64,000 bases of DNA, taken from Candidatus Gastranaerophilales bacterium (GTDB lineage Bacteria; Cyanobacteriota; Vampirovibrionia; Gastranaerophilales; Gastranaerophilaceae). Numbering within the stretch: position 1 is the first letter of the stretch; the number at the start of each line of letters is the position of its first letter. The notes beneath the pieces are model-generated. The model was not told where the DNA came from. It made no database searches and was given only the letters and a program-made list of their open reading frames with translations. A program made the position numbers and the translations under genes. Location of the stretch: contig CALUYW010000015.1 in NCBI GenBank assembly GCA_944325105.1, positions 1-64,000 on the forward strand. The letters run 5' to 3'. Shown in pieces: positions 1 through 10,326 of this stretch.

Positions 1-156
1 AAAAACACCTAAATATAAATTATTGCCAGTAAAAATTAAAAAATCAAGTTTTGTTACAAAAAACCATTTCCACATTGCAACTTTTTCCTTGCCAATGGTT
101 ATTTTTATGCGAAAATAACCTTATAGTAGTAATTTAATTTAGAAAAGGAAAAAAGT
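1..156 (+). other. Upstream region of fusA
   Basis: AT-rich and without a gene. TTGCAA at 75-80 and TTATTT at 99-104 (18-base spacing) form a weak candidate promoter. A TATAGT box occurs at 122-127 without a good -35. Confidence 0.35.
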
Positions 157-2244
157 ATGCCTAGAAAGACACCTTTGGATAAAATCAGAAACATTGGTAT
201 CGCAGCGCACATTGACGCAGGTAAAACAACTACTACCGAACGTATCCTGTTCTATACGGGTAAAACTCACAAAATCGGTGAAGTTCACGATGGTGCTGCA
301 GTTACTGACTTTATGGAACAAGAAAGAGAACGCGGTATTACAATTCAATCTGCTGCGGTTACTTCATACTGGAAAGGTCACCAAGTAAACATAATAGACA
401 CCCCCGGACACGTTGACTTTACAATCGAAGTTGAACGCTCACTCAGAGTATTAGACGGCGTTGTTGCAGTATTCTGCGCAGTAGGTGGTGTTCAATCTCA
501 ATCTGAAACAGTTTGGCGTCAAGCTAACCGTTACGAAGTTCCCCGTATGGTTTTCGTTAACAAAATGGACAGAACAGGTGCTAACTTCTACCGTGTAGTT
601 GACCAAATCAAAAACAGACTTGGCGGAAACGCTCACCCGATAAGACTTCCGATTGGTGCAGAAGACCAATTCAAAGGTCTTGTTGACTTACTTGAAATGA
701 AAGCATACATCTACACAAACGACTTAGGTACAGATATTAAAGAAGAAGACGTACCCGCTGACATGGTAGAAGATGCTAAAAAATATAGAGAAGCTCTTGT
801 TGAAGCAATCGCTGAAGTTGATGACGATTTAATGGAAAAATACCTTGAAGGTCAGGAACTTTCAATTGAAGAATTGAAAAAAGGCCTAAGAAAAGGTGTT
901 TGCGAAAACAAAATCGTTCCCGTTACTTGCGGTACAGCATTTAAAAACAAAGGTGTACAACTTCTGCTTGACTCAATTGTCGAATTAATGCCTTCTCCTG
1001 TTGATGTTAAAGCTATCGAAGGCGAACTTGAAGACGGTACAAAAGTTGAACGTCACTCTTCAGATGATGAACCCTTCTCAGCTCTTGCATTCAAAGTTAT
1101 GACAGACCCATACGTTGGTCGTTTAACATTTATGAGAGTTTACTCAGGTAAATTAACATCGGGTTCATATGTTCTTAACGCTACAAACGGCAAAAAAGAA
1201 CGTATCTCAAGACTTGTACAAATGCAAGCTGACCAAAGAAACGAAATCACAGAAGTTTACGCAGGCGATATCTGCGCTGCAGTTGGTCTTAAAGATACAA
1301 CAACAGGTGATACACTTTGCGATGAAAAAGCTCCTATAATCTTAGAAAGAATGTCATTCCCGACACCCGTTATCTCGGTTGCTATCGAACCTAAAACAAA
1401 AGCTGACCAAGATAAAATGGGTATTGCATTACAAAAACTTGCCGAAGAAGACCCGTCTTTCCAAGTTAAAACAGATAATGAAACAGGACAAACAATCATC
1501 TCAGGTATGGGCGAACTTCACCTTGACATCATTGTTGACCGTTTAATGAGAGAATTTAAAGTTGACGCTAATGTCGGCAAACCTCAGGTTGCATACCGTG
1601 AAACAATTAGAGGTACAGCTGACCAAGACTCTAAATTCATCCGTCAATCAGGCGGTCGCGGTCAATACGGACACGTTAAAGTTAAAATTGAACCCGCCGA
1701 AGAAAATGCCGGATTTGTATTTGAAAACAAAATCGTCGGTGGTGCTATTCCCAAAGAATACATTGAACCGGCCAGAAAAGGCATGGAAGAAGCTCTTGAA
1801 GGCGGTATCATAGCAGGTTTCCCTGTAATCGACGTTAAAGTTACTCTGTACGACGGTACATACCACGATGTCGACTCTTCAGAAATGGCGTTCAAAATCG
1901 CAGGTTCTATGGCTATGAAAGACGGTATCAAAAAAGCTCGTCCTTGCATCCTTGAACCTATGATGAAAGTTGAAATCGAAGTTCCTGAAGAAAATACAGG
2001 TGATATCATCGGTGATATTTCTTCTCGCAGAGGCCGTGTAGAAGGTATGGAAATGATTGAAGGAACAGGTATCCAAAAAGTTCGTGCAATTGTTCCTCTG
2101 GCTGAAATGTTCGGATACGCTACAGATATCCGTTCAAAAACTCAAGGCCGCGGTACTTTCTCAATGGAATTCTGCAAATACGAACAAGTTCCTGCTAACG
2201 TAGAAGCTGAAATCATCTCCAAATCAGGTGTTTCTAACTCATAA
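157..2244 (+). CDS. fusA: Translation elongation factor G
   Basis: Ribosomal translocase: a cytosolic GTPase that moves tRNA and mRNA after peptide transfer and helps recycle ribosomes. The 695 residues match the family length. The G domain shows G1 AHIDAGKTT (residues 17-25), switch II DTPGH (81-85) and NKMD near 135, followed by the usual domains II-V. ATG has a purine-rich Shine-Dalgarno (AAAAGGAAA) just upstream. The gene stands alone here rather than in a str operon with rpsL, rpsG and tuf. It is followed by a strong hairpin terminator and converges on hydG. Codon use looks optimised for high expression. Identity is certain. Confidence 0.98.
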   Translation: MPRKTPLDKIRNIGIAAHIDAGKTTTTERILFYTGKTHKIGEVHDGAAVTDFMEQERERGITIQSAAVTSYWKGHQVNIIDTPGHVDFTIEVERSLRVLDGVVAVFCAVGGVQSQSETVWRQANRYEVPRMVFVNKMDRTGANFYRVVDQIKNRLGGNAHPIRLPIGAEDQFKGLVDLLEMKAYIYTNDLGTDIKEEDVPADMVEDAKKYREALVEAIAEVDDDLMEKYLEGQELSIEELKKGLRKGVCENKIVPVTCGTAFKNKGVQLLLDSIVELMPSPVDVKAIEGELEDGTKVERHSSDDEPFSALAFKVMTDPYVGRLTFMRVYSGKLTSGSYVLNATNGKKERISRLVQMQADQRNEITEVYAGDICAAVGLKDTTTGDTLCDEKAPIILERMSFPTPVISVAIEPKTKADQDKMGIALQKLAEEDPSFQVKTDNETGQTIISGMGELHLDIIVDRLMREFKVDANVGKPQVAYRETIRGTADQDSKFIRQSGGRGQYGHVKVKIEPAEENAGFVFENKIVGGAIPKEYIEPARKGMEEALEGGIIAGFPVIDVKVTLYDGTYHDVDSSEMAFKIAGSMAMKDGIKKARPCILEPMMKVEIEVPEENTGDIIGDISSRRGRVEGMEMIEGTGIQKVRAIVPLAEMFGYATDIRSKTQGRGTFSMEFCKYEQVPANVEAEIISKSGVSNS

Positions 2245-2268
2245 GCTGAAACTTGGTAAAACAAAAAT

Positions 2269-2295
2269 AAAAGCGAGGCACCTGCCTCGCTTTTT
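2269..2295. terminator. Bidirectional intrinsic terminator between fusA and hydG
   Basis: A GC-rich stem, GCGAGGCA paired with TGCCTCGC, is flanked by an A run on the left and a T run on the right. It can therefore end transcription from both converging genes. Confidence 0.88.
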
Positions 2296-2312
2296 AATAT
2301 TAAAAAATAAAA

Positions 2313-3731
2313 TTAAAACTTATAATCTCTGCCACCTTGTTCGATTTTCTTAAGGTTTTCAATTACTATATTTTTTATTTTTTCATCTTTTATTGTCTGA
2401 AGCTCTTTTTTAATAATCTTTTCGCCCACTGCTTTTGTTTCATCTGAAGCATAGTCTTCAAGATATTCTTTTAGTGTCATAATGGCATTTGGTTCGCAGA
2501 AGTTATGTATTTGCTGACTTTTGCAAATCTCCATAAACCTATCGCCCGTTCTTCCTTGCCTATAGCAAGAAGTGCAAAAACTTGGCAGATAGCCTAATTC
2601 CATAAGCCACTTAATAACTTCATCCAAAGGACGCCTGTCTGAAACATCAAACTGGGCAGAATCATCGCTATCGGGCATAGGCTTAAAATAGCCGCCGACA
2701 CTTGTTTTTGAACCGCCTGAAATTTGAGAAACGCCAAGGCTTAAAAGTCTTTCTCTGCATTCTTTTGACTCTCTTGTTGATATAATCATACCGACATATG
2801 GTGTTGCTATTCTAATACAAGCAACAATTTTTGCAAAAGTATCATCATCTATACCATTATCAAAAGTATCAGGGTCAATATCATCAGCGTGTTTAATCCT
2901 TGGAACGCTTATAGCATGAGGCCCTACACCAAAAGCAGCTTCTAAGTGCTCAGCATGCATTAAAAGCGCTGCAAACTCATAGCGATAAAGCTCAAGACCA
3001 AATAAAACCCCAAGACTGACATCGTCAATTCCTGCTTCCATGGCTCTGTCCATAGCCTCGGTATGATATGCATAATTGTGCTTTGGCCCTGTCGGGTGCA
3101 GTTTTTCATAAGATTCTTTATTGTATGTTTCTTGGAATAAAATATATGTGCCAATGCCTGCGTCGTGGAGCTTTTTATAGTTTTCAACCGTTGTTGCCGC
3201 TATATTTACATTCACACGACGAATTGAACCGTTTTTGTGCTTAACGTCATAAATTGTTTTAATAGAATCTAAAATATACTCAATAGGATTGTTAACAGGG
3301 TCTTCGCCAGATTCAATGGCAAGACGCTTATGTCCCATATCCTGAAGTGCCGTGACTTCCTGTCTTATTTCTTCTTGAGTAAGTTTTTTTCTTGGTATGT
3401 GTTTATTTTTCAGGTGATACGGGCAATAAACACAACCGTTTACACAGTAATTGGACAAGTACAGGGGCGCAAAAAGTACAATTCTGTTGCCATAATAATC
3501 CTGTTTAATTTCACGAGCAAGAGCATAAATTTCCTCCACTTTCTCGGGTATGTCACAGTCAAGCAAAACCGCAGCTTCTCTGTGAGTTAAACCCTTTTTA
3601 AGACGAGCTTTTTCAAGTATTTTATTAACTACTTCAAGATTGTCTTTGTTATTTTTAGCATATTCAAGAGTATCTAACACCTCCTGATGACAAATAAATT
3701 CTTCAGCCTTGTGTGATTTTGGATTATACAT
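2313..3731 (-). CDS. hydG: [FeFe]-hydrogenase maturation radical SAM tyrosine lyase HydG
   Basis: Splits tyrosine to make the CO and cyanide ligands, delivered as an Fe-Cys-CO-CN synthon, for the hydrogenase H-cluster. The 472-residue length fits HydG and is longer than the related thiamine enzyme ThiH. The SAM-cluster motif CX3CX2C is at C96, C100 and C103. A C-terminal CX2CX22C motif (around residues 385-415, CTSCYRQGRTGDRF) binds the auxiliary cluster, is diagnostic of HydG and is absent from ThiH. ATG follows AGAGAGG at good spacing. hydE, hydF and the hydrogenase itself are not in this window, so the gene is an orphan here. It implies an anaerobic, hydrogen-metabolising cell. Confidence 0.95.
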   Translation of the reverse strand: MYNPKSHKAEEFICHQEVLDTLEYAKNNKDNLEVVNKILEKARLKKGLTHREAAVLLDCDIPEKVEEIYALAREIKQDYYGNRIVLFAPLYLSNYCVNGCVYCPYHLKNKHIPRKKLTQEEIRQEVTALQDMGHKRLAIESGEDPVNNPIEYILDSIKTIYDVKHKNGSIRRVNVNIAATTVENYKKLHDAGIGTYILFQETYNKESYEKLHPTGPKHNYAYHTEAMDRAMEAGIDDVSLGVLFGLELYRYEFAALLMHAEHLEAAFGVGPHAISVPRIKHADDIDPDTFDNGIDDDTFAKIVACIRIATPYVGMIISTRESKECRERLLSLGVSQISGGSKTSVGGYFKPMPDSDDSAQFDVSDRRPLDEVIKWLMELGYLPSFCTSCYRQGRTGDRFMEICKSQQIHNFCEPNAIMTLKEYLEDYASDETKAVGEKIIKKELQTIKDEKIKNIVIENLKKIEQGGRDYKF

Positions 3732-3755
3732 ATTACTACCTCTCTTACAAGCAAC

Positions 3756-3761
3756 ATTATA
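3756..3761 (-). promoter_or_regulatory. Probable -10 box for hydG
   Basis: A perfect TATAAT on the minus strand lies about 25 bases upstream of the hydG start. No convincing -35 is seen, so confidence is modest. Confidence 0.4.
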
Positions 3762-3788
3762 TCACTTAATAAAAAAGGCAATAAAATT

Positions 3789-4085
3789 TTATCTTATTCT
3801 CCAACTGTAATTAACATAAGCAGGATAAGCATAGCTTGCACAACATGGTCTATAATAATAACCTTTGTACCAATGTCCCTTTTTATGAGGGCCTCTGTGC
3901 GGTGGCGGTGGCGGCGCGGGATGATTGCAAGGTCTTGAGAGCACTCCTGTTGCAATAGCACCGATTGCGACACCCGCTACAACTCCTCCTACAACAGAGC
4001 CTACATTAGAGCATTTTGCAAATGAGGGAGACGAAGTTACAAAAAGAAAACCGAAAATGATAAATATCGCAGCTATTTTTTTCAT
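3789..4085 (-). CDS. Small secreted glycine-zipper protein
   Basis: No family recognised. The 98-residue protein starts with a typical Sec signal peptide (KKIAAIFIIFGFLFV, cleavage after SFA near residue 23). A glycine-zipper-like hydrophobic stretch follows (GGVVAGVAIGAIATGV), then a proline run, a His/Lys/Tyr-rich stretch and a CC pair. Glycine zippers of this kind insert in or lie against membranes, so it is probably an envelope protein. It has its own Shine-Dalgarno (AGGAG/AAGGGA). It lies 57 bases upstream of hydG on the same strand, but a -10 box in the gap suggests hydG is transcribed separately. Function unknown. Confidence 0.75.
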   Translation of the reverse strand: MKKIAAIFIIFGFLFVTSSPSFAKCSNVGSVVGGVVAGVAIGAIATGVLSRPCNHPAPPPPPHRGPHKKGHWYKGYYYRPCCASYAYPAYVNYSWRIR

Positions 4086-4140
4086 ATTTAAATCCCTTAC
4101 TCCTACAAATATATAACGAGCATGGAATAAAAAATGTTCA

Positions 4141-4173
4141 AAAAAAGGTGCACCTTTTTTAAAAGTGCACCTT
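4141..4173 (-). terminator. Intrinsic terminator after eno
   Basis: AAGGTGCAC pairs with GTGCACCTT around an 11-base loop. On the minus strand a run of six or more T follows directly, 20 bases past the eno stop codon. Confidence 0.85.
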
Positions 4174-4194
4174 ATAAGCTTTATTATCTATGGA

Positions 4195-5550
<1,356 letters not shown>

Positions 5551-5683
5551 TTATCGCACATCAAAGCAGGCATGCAAACACTTTTTAAATTATCTTTATA
5601 CAGATATAAAGATTGTATAAACAAAACAGGGTTTTACATTTTTTTGGATTATACTTTAAAAGAAGTTAATCAGGAGAAATGAA

Positions 5684-5995
5684 ATGCAAGCAGTTTTAAA
5701 CCCTACAAGAACTATTGTTGAAGATAAAGAAACAAAATTGGATACATTACTTAAAATGCTTATCGATGCAGACCAAAAAACAAAAAGTGATGTTGAAAAT
5801 CGTATAGTTGGCATGGGTGATAGCATTGCAAATCTTCTTGTAGACAGACTTCAAAATGCAAAAGGCACTCAAAGAGGTGTTATTGCAATGAGCCTTATAA
5901 GACTTGGCGAATGCTCAATTGCTCCATTAAGAAAACTTGCTATGGAATCTCGCGAATTTCAATGGATTGCAAATTATTTAATCTCTGAAATTTAG
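5684..5995 (+). CDS. Small HEAT-like helical protein
   Basis: No named family recognised. The 103 residues have no signal peptide or membrane segment. The second half reads like paired HEAT/armadillo helices (DSIANLLVDRL, QRGVIAMSLIRLGECSIAPLRKLA), a scaffold used for protein-protein contact. The start has a clear Shine-Dalgarno (CAGGAGA). A TATACT box at 5650-5655 could be its -10. It is monocistronic, bounded by the divergent eno promoter region and a strong terminator. Function unknown. Confidence 0.7.
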   Translation: MQAVLNPTRTIVEDKETKLDTLLKMLIDADQKTKSDVENRIVGMGDSIANLLVDRLQNAKGTQRGVIAMSLIRLGECSIAPLRKLAMESREFQWIANYLISEI

Positions 5996-6071
5996 ATAGT
6001 CTTTAGCCTAGATAAGATAATTTAAATAGTCCTTTCAGATAACCTTTTATGGTAATGAAGATATAGTTTAG

Positions 6072-6111
6072 AAAATGCATAATTCAAGAAAAATGAGTTA
6101 TGCATTTTTTT
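6072..6111 (+). terminator. Intrinsic terminator after the HEAT-like gene
   Basis: A perfect 11-base stem, AAAATGCATAA with TTATGCATTTT, is followed by a T run. It sits between the HEAT-like gene and the SLH gene. An in-frame ATG inside it (6100) is not the SLH start. Confidence 0.82.
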
Positions 6112-6150
6112 CTGTTCAAAATAAACATGTCTTTCGATAAAGGAGGAGAA

Positions 6151-8049
6151 ATGACTATTAAAAAATTTGTACTCTGCGCAACAGCTGCCTCTGTGTTTGC
6201 TCTTACCGTACCGGTAAGCTTTGCCGCATGCCCTCTTAATAACGACTGCGGCTGCCCCGACTCTACGGTTCAAAAAGTAACCCCTGAAACTGCTGTTTGC
6301 AAAAAATGTAATCAAACACCTTGCAAATGCAAAAAAGAAAAGAAGAAAAAGCACAAATGCGACCCTTGTGAAACAGGCGCAGCAGCACCGGCACCGGATT
6401 GCGGATGTGATGTACCAAAAAATGACTGCGGATGCGACACAGGAGCAGCAGCTCCCGCGTATGAACAAGCACCGCTATCTAAAGCCCAAACATACGCTTA
6501 TCCTAACTCAATCTATTCTAACGCCAATGAAGCAATTGTCGGAGAAAGTGCAAATACTGCAATTATTAACGACAACATGCTTGAAGCATACAACGGCGTA
6601 ATGGTTGATGATTCATGCACTACAGGCGCTGCGGCACCCATTATTCAAGATTTGCCAAAAACAGACTGCAATCCTGCTCCAAACGTGTCTTCTCCGACAA
6701 GTATGGATGCAAAAAAGGTAATTAAAGAAGAAATACCTAATATTACAGGTATGGCAGCCGACATTGGCGAACAAATGTATCCCGATGTTCCCGATAACTA
6801 CTGGGCAAGCGCTGATATTAACCGCTTGACCGAACAGTGTATAGTTGTAGGTTATCCCGATAAATTCTTTAAACCTAACAAAAACGTATCAAGAGCCGAG
6901 ATGGCTACAATGGTTGTAAAAGGCTACAATCTTGAAGACCAATGCTTAACGGAAGCAGGTAACTTCCCTGACGTACCTAAATCACACTGGGCTTACGAAG
7001 CCATCAACAAAGGTGTTGGCGCTGATATGATAGAAGGTTATACTAACGGCTTATTTAAACCTAACGGCAACATCACAAGAACAGAAGCTCTTGCAATACT
7101 TTCAAAAGGCATTAACTGCCCTATGGATGAGTGTAAAGCCGATGAAATATTGTCAAAATACACAGACGGTTGTGAAGTTCCTGCTTGGGCAAAACAATGT
7201 GTAGCAAAAGCAATTGACAACGGCGCACTTAAAGATGAAGCAAGCTCAAAAATTCGTCCTAACCAAAAAGCAACAAGAGCTGAAATCAGCTCAATGCTTC
7301 AAGGTGTACGTGTAGCAGGCGGATACGATAATGAAGTTAAATCAGCTTGCGCACCTTGCGAAAAAACAGAAAAAATGTTCGTTGAAAAAGAACAATGCGT
7401 AAAAATCCCTACTCTTGAGCTTTCAATGAACGATATTATCAACGCTAAAAACGCAAACGTAGGCGAACAATTTGCTGCAAAAACATTAAATGAAATTACA
7501 ATTAACGGTACTACATTCCCTTGCGGTTCAACTGTAAGAGGTAAAGTAACCGAAGTTGTACGTCCTTCAAAATGCAACTCCGGCGCACTTAAACTTTCAT
7601 TTAATGAAATTTCTTACGGAAAATGCAAAGAAATGCTGCCAAGACAGGTTCACACCGCTATGGTACAAAAACAAAAAGATGTTAACTTCCTTGTACGCGC
7701 TATTGAATTCCCATTCACTTGGGTAGGTTCAGTTATAGGTACAGCAGGAAGAACAGTGGGCGGTGCGGCTATCGGTCTTGCTAACGCAACTGAAGCTCTG
7801 TTTGACCAAGCAGGCACAGGTACGGGCGAATTGTTATCAGGTAAATTCAGAGCAGCAGGCAGAAGCTACCAAGACGGCTTAAAAACTGCTTTCAAAGCTC
7901 CTGTTGACCTGACAAGAACAGCTCTTTCAGGTACCTTGGGCACTCTTCAAACTTCGGCTGATGAACTTACATACCTTGTAGACCCTAACGGTATGGCAAT
8001 TTCCAAAGTTAACCCTAAAGAAAAAGTTACTATCGCTTTTGGAGAGTAA
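6151..8049 (+). CDS. SLH-domain cell-surface protein with cysteine-rich N-terminus
   Basis: Secreted envelope protein of 632 residues. The start at 6151 is chosen because a near-perfect AAGGAGGAG lies just before it and the product then begins with a clean signal peptide (KKFVLCATAASVFALTVP, cleavage near SFA-A). The mature N-terminus is very cysteine-rich (repeated CGC/DCGC and KCxxxPCKCK) with a basic Lys run, and carries three copies of TGAAAP at residues 75, 97 and 158. Three SLH domains follow (about 210-262, 270-322, 330-395), each with the FPDVPxxxWA and RAEM-type signatures that bind cell-wall polymers. The C-terminal 230 residues include a Gly/Ala-rich segment (VGSVIGTAGRTVGGAAIG) and match nothing I recognise. 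Probably a major wall-anchored protein. Confidence 0.85.
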   Translation: MTIKKFVLCATAASVFALTVPVSFAACPLNNDCGCPDSTVQKVTPETAVCKKCNQTPCKCKKEKKKKHKCDPCETGAAAPAPDCGCDVPKNDCGCDTGAAAPAYEQAPLSKAQTYAYPNSIYSNANEAIVGESANTAIINDNMLEAYNGVMVDDSCTTGAAAPIIQDLPKTDCNPAPNVSSPTSMDAKKVIKEEIPNITGMAADIGEQMYPDVPDNYWASADINRLTEQCIVVGYPDKFFKPNKNVSRAEMATMVVKGYNLEDQCLTEAGNFPDVPKSHWAYEAINKGVGADMIEGYTNGLFKPNGNITRTEALAILSKGINCPMDECKADEILSKYTDGCEVPAWAKQCVAKAIDNGALKDEASSKIRPNQKATRAEISSMLQGVRVAGGYDNEVKSACAPCEKTEKMFVEKEQCVKIPTLELSMNDIINAKNANVGEQFAAKTLNEITINGTTFPCGSTVRGKVTEVVRPSKCNSGALKLSFNEISYGKCKEMLPRQVHTAMVQKQKDVNFLVRAIEFPFTWVGSVIGTAGRTVGGAAIGLANATEALFDQAGTGTGELLSGKFRAAGRSYQDGLKTAFKAPVDLTRTALSGTLGTLQTSADELTYLVDPNGMAISKVNPKEKVTIAFGE

Positions 8050-8125
8050 ACAAAAAACAGGGTGGAATCTTGAGCTTTTGATAAAAATTGCGCTCCTAGC
8101 GCTGCTAAAACCTCACATTTGAGGT

Positions 8126-8158
8126 AAGGGGGAACCAAATAAGGTGTCCCCCTTTTTT
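8126..8158 (+). terminator. Intrinsic terminator after the SLH gene
   Basis: AAGGGGGA pairs with TCCCCCTT and an inner ACC/GGT extends the stem. A T run follows. A small CCTCA/TGAGG hairpin precedes it at 8111-8124. Confidence 0.88.
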
Positions 8159-8197
8159 ATGCTATATTATTAAGGTAATCAACTTGGAGAGTAGAAA

Positions 8198-8611
8198 ATG
8201 GATAACAAATTGACTCAAATCGCTTTGGATAATTTTTTAAATAAAGGATACTCATGCTCAGAAAGTGTTGTCATGGCAGCAGTTGAACTAAATATAGTTC
8301 CAAGAGAAATCTTAAACATAGCAACATCATTCTGTGGCGGCATGGGTTCAGGATGTCTGTGCGGGGCTATTGCAGGCTCGCAAATTATTATCGGTTACCT
8401 TTTCGGTAAAGAAAAAACCAACACTGCACGCACTATAGCAAGAGAATTTGTGGAAGAATTCAAAAAAACTCATAAAGCAACTTGCTGCAGAGTATTGTCA
8501 GCAGGCTTTGACTTTCAATCAAAAGAGAGAAAGCTGCACTGCTCAAATATGGTTCAAAATTGCGCTACAATCCTAAGCAATATCATAGAGCGCGAAACAT
8601 CTAAAGTCTAA
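8198..8611 (+). CDS. C_GCAxxG_C_C family putative redox protein
   Basis: A 137-residue soluble protein of the family named for its cysteine pattern (Pfam C_GCAxxG_C_C). Visible signatures are YSCSESV near the N-terminus, FCGGMGSGCLCGAIAG in the middle and CCR near residue 94. Members are thought to be redox-active or metal/cofactor-associated, but no reaction is established. The start follows TTGGAGAG. Its stop overlaps by four bases the end of the convergent XRE regulator, with no terminator between them. Confidence 0.82.
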   Translation: MDNKLTQIALDNFLNKGYSCSESVVMAAVELNIVPREILNIATSFCGGMGSGCLCGAIAGSQIIIGYLFGKEKTNTARTIAREFVEEFKKTHKATCCRVLSAGFDFQSKERKLHCSNMVQNCATILSNIIERETSKV

Positions 8612-8838
8612 CCTATGCTTCTTAAGTTTAATTTATGCTGAATCGGCTCACATTCAAGAAGGTCTGCAATAGTACACTCAAGAGCCTCGCATAGTCTGTC
8701 CATATTCTCGTAAGACGGCTGTGTTCTACCGTTTGCCCAAGAATAGACTGTCTGCTGAGGAAGATTGAGTTCTTTAGCCAGTTTATAAAGACTGTAGCCC
8801 TTTTTTTCTTTTGCCGTTTCTCTGATTTTAATTTTCAT
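8608..8838 (-). CDS. XRE-family helix-turn-helix regulator
   Basis: A 76-residue DNA-binding protein consisting of little more than one Cro/C1-type HTH (about residues 15-62: YSLYKLAKELNLPQQTVYSW with NGRTQPSYENMDRLCEALE). Stand-alone proteins like this are transcription repressors or antitoxin-like regulators. No partner toxin is visible beside it. It is divergent from the TPR-fliW-csrA operon across a 217-base AT-rich gap, so that promoter region or its own is the natural target. Confidence 0.85.
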   Translation of the reverse strand: MKIKIRETAKEKKGYSLYKLAKELNLPQQTVYSWANGRTQPSYENMDRLCEALECTIADLLECEPIQHKLNLRSIG

Positions 8839-9055
8839 TTTAATGTCCCGAAGATATTAATACTATACAAAAACATGATATATTATATCGTTGAGGATAA
8901 ATTTAATATAGCATTTTTGATTTTTTTACTCTTTTTGTATGAAAATTCATAAAAACCATTTAAAAACGTAAAAAAATTAACGTAAACATATATAAAACAC
9001 TTGTCTTTTAGTGATAAAACATTATAAAATATAGAAAAAGAGGTTTGTTTACTTT
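8839..9055. other. Divergent AT-rich intergenic region with a direct repeat
   Basis: No gene is visible. It holds a direct repeat AACGTAAA at 8965-8972 and 8979-8986 (14-base spacing) and the candidate promoter of the TPR-fliW-csrA operon further right. Confidence 0.5.
9001..9028 (+). promoter_or_regulatory. Candidate promoter of the TPR-fliW-csrA operon
   Basis: TTGTCT is separated by 16 bases from TATAAA, about 28 bases upstream of the first start codon. It resembles a housekeeping sigma-70 site. No sigma-28 site was recognised. Confidence 0.45.
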
Positions 9056-9850
9056 ATGAAAAAAATTATTTGTTTAATACTGTTCTTTATACTGGTCGGA
9101 GGCTTTACAGTCTGCATGGCGGCTACAAAATCCGTAAGTTCTCAGGTTTACTCCGGCATTTCAAACTATAAAAAAGCCAACTACACAGGTTGTATTCAGG
9201 ATATGGAAGCAGCGCTGAAAAAAAACCCAAACGAAGTACTTGCAAAATACTATCTTGCACTTGTTTATACAAAAATAGGACTTCAGGAAGAAGCCAGAAA
9301 ATACTATCAACAAGTAGTTAACCAAAATAGCGAAAAAGTGCTTACAATGTACTCGCAAAAAGCGCTTGTGTGTCTTGAAAATCCGGATGATAAAATTTGC
9401 GGCGTAAAAACGGAAAGCAATGATAAAGAAATGGATGAATTCATTGAATCCGGCGAGTTTCTTCATCCTGACTTAAAGAAAAATATGCAAAAAAGAGAGC
9501 TCAAGGATATAAAAGATTCATTTAATGCGGATAAATTTCCTGATATGAGTGACTACAGATTTATAAATAGCGCCAAAGACGAGCTTGAACCGACTGACGC
9601 TCAAATTGCTGCAGCAGTCAAAATTCTGGCCAAAGTTGGCTATAATCCCGCAGCACAAGTATACAACAACTCATACATAAATCCTCAAACAGCTCAAATG
9701 AGTATGCTTGGAATGAATCAAAACACAAACAACAATTTCTTAAATATGCTGCCATACCTTATGGCGCAAAAAAATGGCACACCCAGCTCAAACATAAGCC
9801 CTGAAATAATTCAAACAATGCTTATGAATCAAGCAATGCCGGGATTTTAA
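9056..9850 (+). CDS. Secreted or lipid-facing TPR protein
   Basis: A 264-residue protein with a signal peptide (KKIICLILFFILVGGFTVCMA). TPR-type helices follow at about residues 30-105 (SGISNYKKANYTGCIQDMEAALKKNP, with LAKYYLALVYTKIGLQEEA). The C-terminal half is Asn/Gln/Met-rich low-complexity sequence without recognisable domains. The Cys at position 20 is not in a clean lipobox. It is the first gene of a tight run with fliW and csrA (two bases to fliW), so it may assist flagellar or surface assembly, but its role is not known. Confidence 0.72.
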   Translation: MKKIICLILFFILVGGFTVCMAATKSVSSQVYSGISNYKKANYTGCIQDMEAALKKNPNEVLAKYYLALVYTKIGLQEEARKYYQQVVNQNSEKVLTMYSQKALVCLENPDDKICGVKTESNDKEMDEFIESGEFLHPDLKKNMQKRELKDIKDSFNADKFPDMSDYRFINSAKDELEPTDAQIAAAVKILAKVGYNPAAQVYNNSYINPQTAQMSMLGMNQNTNNNFLNMLPYLMAQKNGTPSSNISPEIIQTMLMNQAMPGF

Positions 9851-9852
9851 AT

Positions 9853-10326
9853 ATGGAAAAAAATTTAGAAAAAATCAAAACAAGCCGTTTTGGAGAGGTG
9901 GAAGTAGACAACAGTTTGTTGTTTAATTTTGTTTCTCCGATTATTGGTTACAGTGACCACAAACGATTCACACTTATTGACTACAGGCCTGATTCACCTT
10001 TTAAATGGCTTCAATCAATGGAAGATATGGATTTAGCTTTCCCTGTAACGCTCTGCAGTTATTTTAATATTGATTATCAGTTTGAGTTAAGTGACGAGGA
10101 CGCGCAAACACTTGGAGTAAAAAGTGCTGATGAAATTCTTGCAATAAATATTGTTACAATACCCCAAATAAACCCTCAAGCGGCGACAATAAACCTTCTG
10201 GCGCCTATTGTAATCAACACTACAAACAACAATGCAATGCAGGTAATACTAAGGGATTCAAAACTGCCCGTAAGACACCCTCTTTTTGAAAAACAAGAAA
10301 AAAAGTCTGATGAGGGTGCAAAGTAA
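9853..10326 (+). CDS. fliW: Flagellar assembly factor FliW
   Basis: FliW binds cytosolic flagellin and also binds CsrA. When flagellin is exported, free FliW sequesters CsrA and so releases flagellin mRNA for translation. The 157 residues match family length and show the family core: SRFGEVEVD, FNFVSPIIGYSDHKRFTLID, AFPVTL, and an INLLAPIVIN segment. Its stop overlaps the csrA start by one base (TAATG), implying coupled translation. The two flagellin genes lie just beyond, convergent, which fits the known three-part homeostasis circuit. Confidence 0.93.
   Translation: MEKNLEKIKTSRFGEVEVDNSLLFNFVSPIIGYSDHKRFTLIDYRPDSPFKWLQSMEDMDLAFPVTLCSYFNIDYQFELSDEDAQTLGVKSADEILAINIVTIPQINPQAATINLLAPIVINTTNNNAMQVILRDSKLPVRHPLFEKQEKKSDEGAK

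Noticed and set aside
1662-2009. Antisense open frames across fusA and other genes
   Set aside because: They have no ribosome site, no family match and compositions that mirror the coding strand; ordinary shadows of the real genes.
2313-3731. ThiH instead of HydG
   Set aside because: The length and the C-terminal CX2CX22C cluster motif are specific to HydG.
6100-6150. Longer start of the SLH protein at 6100
   Set aside because: It lies in the terminator hairpin of the previous gene and would hide the signal peptide. The ATG at 6151 has AAGGAGGAG.
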